A stretch of DNA of 64,000 bases from an uncultured Collinsella sp. GTDB taxonomy: Bacteria > Actinomycetota > Coriobacteriia > Coriobacteriales > Coriobacteriaceae. Under the pieces are notes generated by a model. That model saw only the letters and a program-made list of their open reading frames with translations. It did not search any database and was not told the origin of the DNA. Location of the stretch: assembly GCA_959019945.1 (NCBI GenBank), contig CAUEQD010000001.1, positions 1 through 64,000 of the forward strand. Reading direction: 5' to 3'. Of this stretch, positions 15,780 through 24,903 are shown in pieces. The first letter of the stretch is position 1. The number at the start of each line of letters is the position of its first letter. The position numbers and the translations under genes are program-made.

Positions 15780-17084
15780 ATGCAGACGATCTACCAGAAG
15801 ATGGAAACCACCGAACTCGATGCCGCCATCGAGGCGCTCAAGGCCGAGGTCGCCGAGGTCAAGGCCAAGGGTCTGGCGCTCGACATGGCTCGCGGCAAGC
15901 CGTCGCCCTCCCAGGTGGACATCTCGCGCCCCATGCTCGATATCCTCAATGCCGACGCCGATCTGCACGACGGCAACGTCGACTGCTCCAATTACGGCTG
16001 TTTTGAGGGCATTCCCTCGGCACGCAAGCTGGCAGGGGAGTTTTTGGGTTGCCCCGCCGAGCAGACGCTCGTACTGGGTTCGTCGAGCCTGCTGATCGAG
16101 CATGATATCGCCGGCATGTTCTGGCGTTGCGGCTCGTGCGGCAGCGAGCCTTGGGATGCTTACGAGGCGGCGCACGACGGCAAGAAGGTCAAGTTCCTGT
16201 GTCCCGTTCCCGGCTACGATCGTCATTTTGGCATCACCGCCGATCTGGGTATCGAGAACGTCCCCGTCGCGATGACCAAAAACGGTCCCGACATGGACGA
16301 GGTCGAGCGCCTGGTCGCCGCCGACGACTCCATCAAGGGCATCTGGTGCGTGCCCAAGTACTCCAACCCCACGGGCATCACCTTTAGCGAGGACACCGTG
16401 CGCCGCCTGGTCGAGATGTCCACGGCCGCGCCCGATTTCCGCATCTTCTGGGACAACGCCTACTGCGTGCACGACCTGTACGACGAGACCGACGAGCTCG
16501 CCAACATCTTCGACCTCGCTCGCGCGGCGGGCACCGAGGACCGCGTGGTGGCCTTTGCCTCGACGTCCAAGATCACCTTCCCGGGCGCCGGCATCGGCTT
16601 TATCGGTGCGAGCCCCGCGGTCATCGCCGAGTTCTCCAAGCGCTTGAAGGCCGGCCTTATCAGCGCCGATAAGCTCAACCAGCTGCGTCATGTGCGCTTC
16701 CTTCCCACCATCGAGGCGGTCAAGGAACACATGAAAAAGCATGCCGAGTTCCTGCGCCCGCGCTTTGAGGCCGTTGAGCGCAAACTTACCGAGGGCCTGG
16801 GTAACACGGGCTGCGCTACTTGGACGCATCCCCGCGGCGGCTACTTTGTGAGCTTTGATGGCCCCGATGGCTCCGCCCAGAAGGTCGCCGCGCTCTGCGC
16901 CGACCTGGGCGTTAAGCTTACGCCGGCCGGAGCCACTTGGCCTTATGGCAAGGATCCGCGTGACACCAACATCCGCATCGCCCCGAGCTATCCCACGGTT
17001 GAGGACCTGGAGGCCGCGCTCGACGTGCTGGTGCTGGCCGTTAAGCTTGTCGCTGCCGAGCTGGCGCGTGCCGAGCGCGCCTAA
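15780..17084 (+). CDS. Aminotransferase, class I/II fold (aspartate-type)
   Basis: This 434-residue PLP enzyme has its cofactor lysine in ASTSKITFPGAG and the nucleotide-like PLP contacts in KYSNPTGITFSED. It resembles the Aminotran_MocR group, which includes the aspartate aminotransferase of Corynebacterium, rather than the classical AspC group. The family makes aspartate or glutamate from oxo acids, but the substrate is inferred only. The N-terminus has a short coiled-coil-like stretch (ELDAAIEALKAEVAEVK). The ATG follows GCGAAAGGTCGC. It is followed after 51 bases by the STAS gene. Confidence 0.85.
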   Translation: MQTIYQKMETTELDAAIEALKAEVAEVKAKGLALDMARGKPSPSQVDISRPMLDILNADADLHDGNVDCSNYGCFEGIPSARKLAGEFLGCPAEQTLVLGSSSLLIEHDIAGMFWRCGSCGSEPWDAYEAAHDGKKVKFLCPVPGYDRHFGITADLGIENVPVAMTKNGPDMDEVERLVAADDSIKGIWCVPKYSNPTGITFSEDTVRRLVEMSTAAPDFRIFWDNAYCVHDLYDETDELANIFDLARAAGTEDRVVAFASTSKITFPGAGIGFIGASPAVIAEFSKRLKAGLISADKLNQLRHVRFLPTIEAVKEHMKKHAEFLRPRFEAVERKLTEGLGNTGCATWTHPRGGYFVSFDGPDGSAQKVAALCADLGVKLTPAGATWPYGKDPRDTNIRIAPSYPTVEDLEAALDVLVLAVKLVAAELARAERA

Positions 17085-17135
17085 CGCGTGACATCCCGTA
17101 CTATCCGCACTTTCGATACACAAAGGAGCGCATAC

Positions 17136-17450
17136 ATGGATTTGGGCATTTCTACCAATCCCACGCCGGAGCGCTACACCATCAAGGTGACCGGTGAAAT
17201 CGATATCTCTAACGCCGATAGCCTGCGTAACGCTATCGACTTGGCGCTCGAGCAGCCCATCGAGGCCGTCGAGCTCGACTTTGCCCAGGTGAGCTATATC
17301 GACTCGACGGGCATTGGCGTGCTTGTGGGCGCCGCACACCACGCAGCTGATCATGGTAAGCGTTTTAGCTGCGTCAACGTGCAGCCCCCGGTGATGCGCG
17401 TGGTTCAGCTGCTGGGCGTCGACCAGGAGATTTCGATTACGGCGGCATAA
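17136..17450 (+). CDS. STAS-domain anti-anti-sigma factor
   Basis: This 104-residue single-domain protein of the SpoIIAA/RsbV type has the regulatory serine in SYIDSTGIGVLVGA. Such proteins release a sigma factor by binding its anti-sigma kinase and are switched off when that serine is phosphorylated. No anti-sigma kinase or sigma factor lies nearby, so the partner is elsewhere. The ATG at 17136 follows AAAGGAG. A longer start at 17088 lacks a site. Confidence 0.9.
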   Translation: MDLGISTNPTPERYTIKVTGEIDISNADSLRNAIDLALEQPIEAVELDFAQVSYIDSTGIGVLVGAAHHAADHGKRFSCVNVQPPVMRVVQLLGVDQEISITAA

Positions 17451-17603
17451 GCCCTGTCCCACAAGGGGTGTGCCGTTTGGCATATGTTTGTGATGCGCTC
17501 GGACGTTTTGGCGTCCGGGCGCTATACTTGACCGAATGAATAGACGAGTTCCGGCCGAATGGCGCGGTGCGGGCTCGACTCACATCGAGCCTTGGAGGTA
17601 TGT

Positions 17604-18197
17604 GTGTTTGGTATTGGAGAGGGTGAGCTCGCGATCATCGTGGTCTTCGGCTTTTTGCTGTTTGGCCCGGATAAGCTCCCGCAGATGGGCCGCACGATCG
17701 GCCGTGCCATCCGTCAGTTCCGCGAGACGCAGGAAAAGATGACGGCCGTTGTTCAGTCCGAGATTATCGACCCGGTAAGCGAGGCCGCCTCGGCTCCGGT
17801 CAAGCCCAAGAAGGCTGCCGTCGATGACGATTCCGATGCGGACGATGATGCCGTCAAGACGGCTGCGCCCGCAAAGAAGGAGACCTTTGCCGAGCGTCGT
17901 GCCCGCCTTGCCGCCGAGAAGGCTGCGAGTGAGGGTACCGCCGAGGGCGAGGGCGCTGCCGAGGACACCGATGCCGAGGGTGCTGTCACTGCGGCTGGAC
18001 CCGTTGCAGCCGCCGATGCCGCCGTCGAGTCCGAGCCTGCTGCAGAGCCGGAGCCCGAGCCGGCAGAGCCCACGATGGCTGACCTCTATGCCCGCCGTCC
18101 CCGCAAGCGCAAAGCTGTCGTCGACCAGCTCGCCCGCGAGCTCGAGGCCGAGGGCGACGCCGCTGCCGCCGACGCCCCGAAGGGAGGCGATGAGTAA
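17604..18197 (+). CDS. tatB: Sec-independent translocase TatA/TatB-type protein
   Basis: This 197-residue protein has the TatA/B pattern. A short membrane helix (GELAIIVVFGFLLFGPDKLPQMG) is followed by an amphipathic helix (GRAIRQFRETQEKM) and a long acidic Ala/Glu/Pro-rich tail. The tail makes TatB more likely than TatA. The GTG at 17604 follows TTGGAGG. It shares one base with tatC in a TAATG overlap. Tat exports folded, often cofactor-containing proteins, which fits with hydrogenase maturation genes just downstream. Confidence 0.9.
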   Translation: MFGIGEGELAIIVVFGFLLFGPDKLPQMGRTIGRAIRQFRETQEKMTAVVQSEIIDPVSEAASAPVKPKKAAVDDDSDADDDAVKTAAPAKKETFAERRARLAAEKAASEGTAEGEGAAEDTDAEGAVTAAGPVAAADAAVESEPAAEPEPEPAEPTMADLYARRPRKRKAVVDQLARELEAEGDAAAADAPKGGDE

Positions 18198-18988
18198 TGC
18201 CTATCGGACCTGCGCGCATGCCACTCTTCGATCACCTGGGAGAGCTCCGTCGCCGCCTGACTATCGTGGTCGTTTCGGTGTTTGCCGCCGCTATCGTGCT
18301 GTATTTCGCCACGCCTGTGGTGCTCGATATCCTTGAGGACCCCATCCGCTCCTTTGTGCCGGACGGTAAGTTCTACATCACCACTACGCTCGGCGGCTTT
18401 GGCCTGCGTTTTTCGCTGGCTATCAAGATGGCCGTGGTCATGTGCACGCCCATGATTATCTGGCAGATCCTGGCATTTTTCCTGCCGGCGCTTCGCCCCA
18501 ACGAGCGCAAATGGGTTGTGCCCACGGTGCTCGCCTCGACGGTGCTGTTCTTCCTGGGCGCTATCTTCTGCTACTTCATCATTATCCCGGCAGGCTTTGA
18601 GTGGCTCATCGGCGAGACTTCGGCCGTCGCCACGGCGCTACCCGATCTGGAGAACTACGTCAACATGGAGCTGCTCTTTATGATCGGCTTTGGTGTGGCG
18701 TTTGAGCTTCCGCTCATCATCTTCTACCTGTCTGTCTTTCACATTGTGTCCTATGCGGCCTTCCGCAGCGCCTGGCGCTACGTGTACGTGGGCCTGCTCG
18801 TGGGTTCGGCTGTGATTACGCCCGACGGTTCGCCCGTCACGCTGGGCCTTATGTACGGCGCCCTGCTCTCGCTCTACGAGATCTCGCTTGCCATTGCCCG
18901 CGTGGTCATTACCGCGCGCGAGGGCAAGAAGGGCCTGTTCGTGAGCCGTCTGGACCTGTTCTCGGATGACGAGGACGACGAGGAGTAA
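18197..18988 (+). CDS. tatC: Twin-arginine translocase subunit TatC
   Basis: This 263-residue protein has six predicted membrane segments and receives the twin-arginine signal peptide. Family marks are the start MPLFDHLGELRRRL, the segment PALRPNERKW and AVITPDGSPVTL. It has an acidic C-terminal end. It is translationally coupled to tatB and followed after six bases by hypA. Confidence 0.95.
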   Translation: MPIGPARMPLFDHLGELRRRLTIVVVSVFAAAIVLYFATPVVLDILEDPIRSFVPDGKFYITTTLGGFGLRFSLAIKMAVVMCTPMIIWQILAFFLPALRPNERKWVVPTVLASTVLFFLGAIFCYFIIIPAGFEWLIGETSAVATALPDLENYVNMELLFMIGFGVAFELPLIIFYLSVFHIVSYAAFRSAWRYVYVGLLVGSAVITPDGSPVTLGLMYGALLSLYEISLAIARVVITAREGKKGLFVSRLDLFSDDEDDEE

Positions 18989-18994
18989 ATCGGT

Positions 18995-19351
18995 ATGCAT
19001 GAGGTTGGCATTGTCAACGGCATACTCGATACAGTGATTCGCGCGGCGCGTGGGGCAGGGGCCTCGCGCGCCGTTTTGGTAACGCTGCGTATCGGGGATA
19101 TGACCGAAGTTGTGCGCGAGGCGCTCGACTTTGCGTGGGAGACGTTTCGCGACGAGGATCCGCTCACGCAAGGCTGCGAGCTCGCTGTAGAAGAGATTCA
19201 TCCGCAAAGCGAGTGTCTGGACTGCGGCGAGGTTTTCGAGCATGATCGTTTTCACTGTCGCTGCCCCCACTGTGGAGGCGCCAACGTGCGCTTGCTGCAC
19301 GGCCGCGAGCTCGACATCGCCAGCATCGAGGTCGAAACTCCCGACAATTAA
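18995..19351 (+). CDS. hypA: Hydrogenase/nickel maturation protein HypA
   Basis: This 118-residue nickel metallochaperone has the N-terminal nickel ligand as M1-H2-E3. Its zinc site is two CxxC pairs (CLDCGEVF and CRCPHCGG). The length is standard. It lies six bases after tatC and shares its operon. A 140-bp inverted-repeat element separates it from hypB. No hydrogenase or urease subunit lies in the window. Confidence 0.93.
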   Translation: MHEVGIVNGILDTVIRAARGAGASRAVLVTLRIGDMTEVVREALDFAWETFRDEDPLTQGCELAVEEIHPQSECLDCGEVFEHDRFHCRCPHCGGANVRLLHGRELDIASIEVETPDN

Positions 19352-19356
19352 CCAGC

Positions 19357-19496
19357 CTGCCATTTGGGGACGGGGTATAAGTGGTAGAAATAGATGTGCC
19401 GGGCAGCTTGACATTTCATTTTGATGTGTGCAAGCAGGCAAAGCGGTATATGTCAACGACGAAATCTACCATTTCTACCCCGTCCCCAAATGGCAG
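19357..19496. repeat. Inverted-repeat element between hypA and hypB
   Basis: Bases 19357-19377 and 19476-19496 are perfect 21-bp complements (CTGCCATTTGGGGACGGGGT plus one base). The pairing continues with mismatches to arms of about 35 bp. The element fills the whole gap between the hypA stop and the hypB ribosome site. Its GGGGAC core links it to the elements at 7379 and 11316. Confidence 0.8.
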
Positions 19497-19514
19497 AAGT
19501 AAGGAGTGCCGAGT

Positions 19515-20198
19515 ATGGCCGAGAAAACGATTGATATCGCATCGCCGATTTTGTCGCGCAACGAACGCCTGGCAGATCAGCTGCGTCAGCGATTTAAAGA
19601 GACGAATACCTTTGTGATCAACGTGCTGTCGAGCCCGGGCTCGGGTAAGACCACCACGATCTTGGGTACCAATGAGCGCCTGCGTGACAAGGCGGACTTA
19701 CGTTGCGCCGTCATCGAGGGCGATATCGCCTCGGACGTCGACGCCATCACCATGAAGGAAGCTGGCATGCCCGCCATTCAGATCAATACGGGCGGCCTGT
19801 GCCACCTCGAGGGCAACATGATCATGGAGGCCGTTGACGCGTTCGATCAGGCCGTCGGGCTCGAAAACATCGATGTCATCTTTATCGAAAACGTGGGCAA
19901 CTTGGTCTGCCCGGTCGACTTTGACCTGGGCGAGAACCTATCCATCATGATTCTTTCGGTGCCTGAGGGCGACGACAAACCTATCAAGTACCCGGGTATT
20001 TTCCAGCACGCCGGCGCGCAGCTGCTCAACAAGGTCGATGTGGCCCCGGCTTTCGATTTTGACATGGATAGGTATACTAAGACACTCGATGACCTCAATC
20101 CGCAGGCGCCGCGGTTTGCCATGAGTGCACGCAAGGGCGAGGGCATGGATGCCTGGTGCGATTGGCTCATCGGGCAGATTGAGCAAGCAAGGGCGTAA
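19515..20198 (+). CDS. hypB: Hydrogenase nickel incorporation GTPase HypB
   Basis: This 227-residue SIMIBI GTPase drives nickel delivery. It has a Walker A SSPGSGKTTT, switch region EGDIASDVDA, FIENVGNLVCP and guanine-binding NKVDVA. It lacks the His-rich N-terminal nickel store found in many HypB proteins. The ATG at 19515 follows AAGGAG with eight bases of spacing. The GTG at 19506 overlaps that site and is rejected. Confidence 0.94.
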   Translation: MAEKTIDIASPILSRNERLADQLRQRFKETNTFVINVLSSPGSGKTTTILGTNERLRDKADLRCAVIEGDIASDVDAITMKEAGMPAIQINTGGLCHLEGNMIMEAVDAFDQAVGLENIDVIFIENVGNLVCPVDFDLGENLSIMILSVPEGDDKPIKYPGIFQHAGAQLLNKVDVAPAFDFDMDRYTKTLDDLNPQAPRFAMSARKGEGMDAWCDWLIGQIEQARA

Positions 20199-20252
20199 GT
20201 CGGCCGCTGCAAGTGCGGGCGCAGCTGCAGAGATACGAGATAGGAGCCTCTT

Positions 20253-22844
20253 TTGAAGCTCATCATCGCCGAGAAAAACGACGCCGCGCGTCAGATCGCC
20301 GAGCGCCTGTCCACGGGCAAGCCCAAAAAGGACAAGGTATACAACACCGCCATCTACCGTTTTGAGTGGAAGGGCGAGGAGTGCGTGACGATCGGCCTTG
20401 CCGGTCACATCCTTGCACCCGATTTTTGCGACAGTGTACTGTTCGATAAAAAGTTGGGCTGGTATTCGGTCACCGAGGACGGCGAGATGCTGCCGGCCGA
20501 CATACCCGATGGCCTGGCTCGTCCGCCCTACGACACCAAACGCAAGCCGTTTCTTGCCGACGGTATCTCCATCAAGGGCTGGAAGCTCGAGAGCCTGCCA
20601 TATCTCACCTGGGCGCCCGTCATTAAGCTGCCGGCCGAGAAGGAGCTCATCCGCTCGCTCAAGAACCTCGCCAAAAAGTCTGACAGCGTCATCATCGCCA
20701 CGGACTTCGACCGTGAGGGCGAGCTGATCGGTTCGGACGCCCTCAATAAGGTGCGCGAGGTGGCGCCCGACCTGCCGGTCGCTCGAGCTCAGTATTCTTC
20801 GTTTACCAAGGCTGAGATCACGCAGGCCTTCGATAACCTTGTCTCGCTCGACCAGAACCTGGCCGACGCCGGCGAGAGCCGCCAGCACATCGATCTCATT
20901 TGGGGCGCGGTGCTCACGCGCTACCTGACGCTCGCCAAGTTTGGCGGCTTTGGCAACGTGCGCTCCGCCGGCCGCGTACAGACCCCGACGCTCGCCTTGG
21001 TGGTCGAGCGCGAGCGCGAACGCATGGCGTTTGTGCCCGAGGATTATTGGCAGATTCGCGGCATGGGTGCCGCGCAGGGCGCTGCCGAGGACGACCGCTT
21101 TAAGATTGCGCACAAGACGACGCGTTTTACCGACAAGGATGCTGCCGAGACGGCGTATGGCAACGTCGACGGTGTCAAGACGGCAACCGTCGCCGCGGTG
21201 ACCAAGCGCTCGCGCAAACAGCAACCGCCTACGCCGTTTGCGACCACCTCGCTGCAGGCTGCCGCCGCAGCCGAGGGCATCTCGCCTGCACGTACCATGC
21301 GTATCGCCGAGTCTCTCTACATGGCGGGCCTCATCAGCTATCCGCGTGTCGACAACACCGTATACCCCGCGACGCTCGATCTGGGCGCCGTGGTAAGCGA
21401 CCTGGCAAAGATTAATCCAGCGCTGGCACCCGTGTGCAAAAAGGTGCTCGCCGGTCCTATGAAGCCCACGCGCGGCAAGGTCGAGACCACCGACCACCCG
21501 CCCATCTACCCCACGGGCGAGGGCGATCCGTCCACGCTCGATGGCGGCCAGCGTAAGCTTTACGACCTCATTGCCCGCCGTTTCCTGGCGACGCTTATGG
21601 GCCCCGCGACCATCGAGAACACCAAGCTCGAGCTCGACGTCAACGGCGAGCCGTTTGTGGCTTCGGGTGACGTGCTCGTGACTCCGGGCTTCCGCGAAGC
21701 CTATCCGTATGGCCTTAAGCGTGACGAACAGATGCCGCCGCTTGAGCAGGGCGATACGGTTGACGTGTTCGACATCAAGCTCGAGGCCAAGCAGACCGAG
21801 CCGCCCGCGCGCTACAGCCAGGGCAAGCTCGTGCAAGAGATGGAAAAGCGTGGCCTGGGCACCAAGTCCACGCGCGCGAGCATCATCGAGCGCCTGTATG
21901 CCGTGCGCTATCTCAAAAACGATCCCGTTGAGCCGAGTCAGCTGGGCATCGCCATCATCGATGCGCTGTCGCAGTTTGCCCCGCGCATCACGAGCCCCGA
22001 TATGACCAGCGAGCTCGATGGCGACATGACCCGCGTGGAGCGCGGCGAGGACACCGAAGAGCATGTCGTGATGCACTCGCGCGCGCTGTTGGCCGGTGTG
22101 CTCGACGAGCTGCTCAAACATACGCAGGAGCTGGGCGACGCTATCAGCGACGCCGTCACGGCCGATGCACGCGTGGGCGCCTGTCCCAAGTGCGGCAAGG
22201 ACCTGGTCATGAAGACGAGCGCCAAGACCCGTGGCAGCTTTATCGGCTGCATGGGTTGGCCCGACTGCGATGTGACCTATCCGGTGCCGAGCGGCGTTAA
22301 GGTGAGCCCGCTCGAGGGCGAGGCAGCCGTGTGCCCCGAGTGCGGCGCGCCGCGCATTAAGTGCCAGCCGTTCCGTCAGAAGGCCTTCGAGATTTGCGTG
22401 AACCCCACGTGCCCCACCAACTACGAGCCCGACCTTAAGGTGGGCGAGTGCAAGGTGTGCGCCGAGGCCGGACGCCATGGCGACCTGATCGCGCACAAGA
22501 GCGAGAAGAGCGGCAAGCGCTTTATCCGCTGCACCAACTACGATGACTGCGGCGTGAGCTATCCTCTACCGGCGCGCGGTAAGCTCGAGGCGACGGGTGA
22601 GACCTGCCCCGAGTGCGGCGCCCCCATCGTGGTGGTCAACACGGCGCGCGGTCCGTGGCGTATTTGCGTGAACATGGACTGCCCGACCAAGGAGAAGAAG
22701 CCCGCCCGCGGCCGCAAGACCACAACCAAGGCGAGCACGGCAAAGAAGACCACGGCGACAAAGAAGACCACGGCTAAGAAAGCAACTGCCGCCAAGAAGA
22801 CGACCGCAAAAAAGACGACCACCAAGAAGGCCGCCGACAAGTAA
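20253..22844 (+). CDS. topA: Type IA DNA topoisomerase (TopA), archaeal-like
   Basis: This 863-residue topoisomerase I relaxes negative supercoils. The Toprim start is KLIIAEKNDAARQIAERLS, with acidic residues in ATDFDREGELIG. The catalytic tyrosine is Y363 in LISYPRVDN. The C-terminal region has four cysteine clusters (CPKCGK, CPECGAP, CKVCAE, CPECGAP) and a tail of about 50 residues built of Lys-Thr-Ala words. The N-terminal wording (IIAEKNDAARQIA, GLAGHILAPDF) resembles archaeal TopA more than E. coli-type TopA. The TTG start follows AGGAG. It is probably the housekeeping enzyme, as no second copy is seen here. Confidence 0.92.
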   Translation: MKLIIAEKNDAARQIAERLSTGKPKKDKVYNTAIYRFEWKGEECVTIGLAGHILAPDFCDSVLFDKKLGWYSVTEDGEMLPADIPDGLARPPYDTKRKPFLADGISIKGWKLESLPYLTWAPVIKLPAEKELIRSLKNLAKKSDSVIIATDFDREGELIGSDALNKVREVAPDLPVARAQYSSFTKAEITQAFDNLVSLDQNLADAGESRQHIDLIWGAVLTRYLTLAKFGGFGNVRSAGRVQTPTLALVVERERERMAFVPEDYWQIRGMGAAQGAAEDDRFKIAHKTTRFTDKDAAETAYGNVDGVKTATVAAVTKRSRKQQPPTPFATTSLQAAAAAEGISPARTMRIAESLYMAGLISYPRVDNTVYPATLDLGAVVSDLAKINPALAPVCKKVLAGPMKPTRGKVETTDHPPIYPTGEGDPSTLDGGQRKLYDLIARRFLATLMGPATIENTKLELDVNGEPFVASGDVLVTPGFREAYPYGLKRDEQMPPLEQGDTVDVFDIKLEAKQTEPPARYSQGKLVQEMEKRGLGTKSTRASIIERLYAVRYLKNDPVEPSQLGIAIIDALSQFAPRITSPDMTSELDGDMTRVERGEDTEEHVVMHSRALLAGVLDELLKHTQELGDAISDAVTADARVGACPKCGKDLVMKTSAKTRGSFIGCMGWPDCDVTYPVPSGVKVSPLEGEAAVCPECGAPRIKCQPFRQKAFEICVNPTCPTNYEPDLKVGECKVCAEAGRHGDLIAHKSEKSGKRFIRCTNYDDCGVSYPLPARGKLEATGETCPECGAPIVVVNTARGPWRICVNMDCPTKEKKPARGRKTTTKASTAKKTTATKKTTAKKATAAKKTTAKKTTTKKAADK

Positions 22845-22865
22845 CCGAGCACATATAGACGCGGC

Positions 22866-22903
22866 GGGGCCGGGCGCGCAAATGCAAATGCGCGCCCGGC
22901 CCC
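22866..22903. terminator. GC-rich hairpin after topA
   Basis: Perfect 15-bp arms GGGGCCGGGCGCGCA and TGCGCGCCCGGCCCC enclose eight bases. It has no strong T-run, but it is placed right for a bidirectional stop between convergent genes. Confidence 0.75.
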
Positions 22904-22909
22904 ACTTCT

Positions 22910-22976
22910 AAGTTGCGGTGAAATAGGGACTGTTTTTGCTGGCAAAAGGCCTAATTAATCCCTATTTCACCGCAAG
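22910..22976. repeat. Palindromic element, family A, copy 2
   Basis: The arms contain GTTGCGGTGAAATAGGGA and its complement with a loop of about 25 bases. It lies directly 3' of the zinc-ribbon gene, whose other side carries copy 3. Confidence 0.8.
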
Positions 22977-22995
22977 ATTTGATCAGTTGTTGGGA

Positions 22996-23979
22996 TTACT
23001 TCACCTCGACAGGCTTGGCGCCGGGATAGCGCTTCTCAAAATCTAGGCGGTACTTATTGTCATTGGTGCCCGCCACGTTGTCGCGCGACAGCGGCGCCAC
23101 GATCTCATTCTTGTGGTCCGCAGGCTTGGCGTATTTCAGGCTGATCTCCCAGGCATCACAGATTGCGTCAATGCGGTGATCCAGGTCGTCGTACAGGGCG
23201 ATGATGTCCTTCCAGGAGCTGTAGTTCTTGGAGCTCGTCGGGACGTCTAGGTCCTCGACGATGTCGTAATACTGCTCGATGGTGTCCTCCGTGCGCTCGG
23301 CGACGTCGGCGAGATTTTGACGGGTGGTTCGATCCTCTTCCAGATAGCTGCCGTTGAAGTTCTGCGCGCAGCCACGGACGTAGTTGTCGAGGTCTTCGAG
23401 CAAGTCGTAGTATTCGCTCAGTCGGCGGTAGAGGTTCTGCTCGGAGAGCGTTGCTTCGCCGCCATCCTCGTCGTCATCGTCATCATCGTCGTACAGGCTG
23501 TTGGGATCGCCGAGAGGCTTTAGGTCATCGTCGTCGACGTCATGGTGCAGCTTAGCTACCTCGGCAGTCGTCTGCGTGGCGGCGTTGTCGAAAGGCTTGA
23601 TCACAAAGAAAACGACCAGGGCGATGATGATTGCCACCAGCACAACGATAACGGCGATAAGCGGCCCGGTGCCGCTCTTTTTGGGGGCGGGGGTCTGTGG
23701 CGAAGCGGGCGCGTATGCGGGAGCCGGCTCCTGTTGGGACGAGCCGCTCGCGACGGGTATGCGCTGCGTGGTCTCGACGGCCGCGGGGCCTGCGGCGGGG
23801 TCGGGGCGATAGGCGAGGGGGTCGTCCGCCTTGGCTTGCGGCGTATCGAGGGAACCGGTCTGCTCGAAAGCGGGCTGGCTATCGCTCGCGGCTGTTTGCT
23901 CAACGGGTGCACCGCACGAGGTGCAGAACTTGGCATTATCTGCAAGAAGCTTGCCGCACGAGGCGCAATACCGAGACAT
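22996..23979 (-). CDS. Zinc-ribbon single-pass membrane protein
   Basis: This 327-residue protein has an N-terminal zinc ribbon (YCASCGKLL and FCTSCGAPV). A Pro/Ala-rich linker follows, then one strongly hydrophobic segment near residues 117-140, then an acidic stretch (DDDDDDDEDGGEA). The C-terminal region of about 150 residues is helical, Tyr/Asp-rich and probably extracellular. Many actinobacterial and Firmicutes proteins share this ribbon-linker-membrane layout, but their function is unknown. The ATG at 23979 follows AAAGGAG. The gene is bracketed by two family A palindromes. Confidence 0.8.
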   Translation of the reverse strand: MSRYCASCGKLLADNAKFCTSCGAPVEQTAASDSQPAFEQTGSLDTPQAKADDPLAYRPDPAAGPAAVETTQRIPVASGSSQQEPAPAYAPASPQTPAPKKSGTGPLIAVIVVLVAIIIALVVFFVIKPFDNAATQTTAEVAKLHHDVDDDDLKPLGDPNSLYDDDDDDDEDGGEATLSEQNLYRRLSEYYDLLEDLDNYVRGCAQNFNGSYLEEDRTTRQNLADVAERTEDTIEQYYDIVEDLDVPTSSKNYSSWKDIIALYDDLDHRIDAICDAWEISLKYAKPADHKNEIVAPLSRDNVAGTNDNKYRLDFEKRYPGAKPVEVK

Positions 23980-24047
23980 TGCCACTCCTTTCGCCACATT
24001 TCAATGCAATACGACGATTATACCCAGCGTCCAAAATTCTCCATCAT

Positions 24048-24116
24048 AAGTTGCGGTGAAATAGGGACTGTTTGGCGGTCTCAGAGCTTCAATCAGTCCC
24101 TATTTCACCGCAACTT
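24048..24116. repeat. Palindromic element, family A, copy 3
   Basis: Perfect 23-bp arms (24048-24070 and 24094-24116) enclose 23 bases. It shares GCGGTGAAATAGGGACTG with copy 2. It lies between the divergent zinc-ribbon gene and tmk. Confidence 0.85.
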
Positions 24117-24218
24117 TGGAAAGGCACCATTAGCCATTGGGGACGCGCCGAGCACTGGGGTATCATGGCTTGGTTGATATATCTGCATTTACGCGCCTTG
24201 TAGGAAGGGGCTGCGCCC

Positions 24219-24902
24219 ATGGCTTTTGAGCCCGCTCAACATAGCTTTATCACGCTCGAGGGCGTCGATGGCGCCGGTAAATCTACGCAGGCGCGCCTGC
24301 TTGCCCGTGCGCTCGACCTTGCCGGCTACCAGGTTGTGACCCTGCGTGAGCCGGGCGGCACTGCCATCAGCGAAAAGATTCGCGCCCTGCTGCTCGACCC
24401 TGCCAATACGGCGATGGGCGACACCTGCGAGTTGCTGCTCTACGAGGCGGCACGCGCTCAGTTGGTGCACGAGGTCATCGCGCCCGCCCTTGCTGCCGGC
24501 AAGGTGGTCCTGTGCGATCGCTTCTACGATTCCACGACCTGCTACCAGGCGTTTGCCGATGGCCTCGATCGTCAGATGGTGCGCGATGCCAACAACCTGG
24601 CCGTCGCGGGTACGCACCCGGCGCTCACGCTCGTCTATCACATCACGCCCGAGCAGGCGGCGCTGCGCATGGCCGACCGCGGTACGGCAGATCGCATGGA
24701 GGCTAAGGGCATGGCCTTCCAAGAGCGTGTCTACCAGGGCTTTTGCGCAATTGCCGCCGAGGAGCCAAACCGCGTAAAGCTCATCGACGCGACCGCGTCC
24801 ATCGAGGACGTATTCGCACGGACGGTCGAGCAGGTTCGCGCCTACGGCCTCGACATTTCCCAGGATGCCGTCGCTGCCGCGCTAGCCCAGGAGGCCGAGT
24901 AA
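24219..24902 (+). CDS. tmk: Thymidylate kinase
   Basis: This 227-residue enzyme makes dTDP from dTMP. The P-loop is EGVDGAGKSTQA, followed by the dTMP-binding REPGGT and the CDRFYDST motif. A lid segment lies near RGTADRME. The length is slightly above the usual 210. The gene starts the tmk-holB-ricT group, and the holB ATG lies one base after its stop codon. Confidence 0.95.
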   Translation: MAFEPAQHSFITLEGVDGAGKSTQARLLARALDLAGYQVVTLREPGGTAISEKIRALLLDPANTAMGDTCELLLYEAARAQLVHEVIAPALAAGKVVLCDRFYDSTTCYQAFADGLDRQMVRDANNLAVAGTHPALTLVYHITPEQAALRMADRGTADRMEAKGMAFQERVYQGFCAIAAEEPNRVKLIDATASIEDVFARTVEQVRAYGLDISQDAVAAALAQEAE

Positions 24903-24903
24903 C

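Noticed and set aside
18995..20198. hypA-hypB as part of a hydrogenase operon
   Set aside because: No hydrogenase, urease or other Ni-enzyme subunit and no hypC-F lie in the window, so the client enzyme cannot be named.
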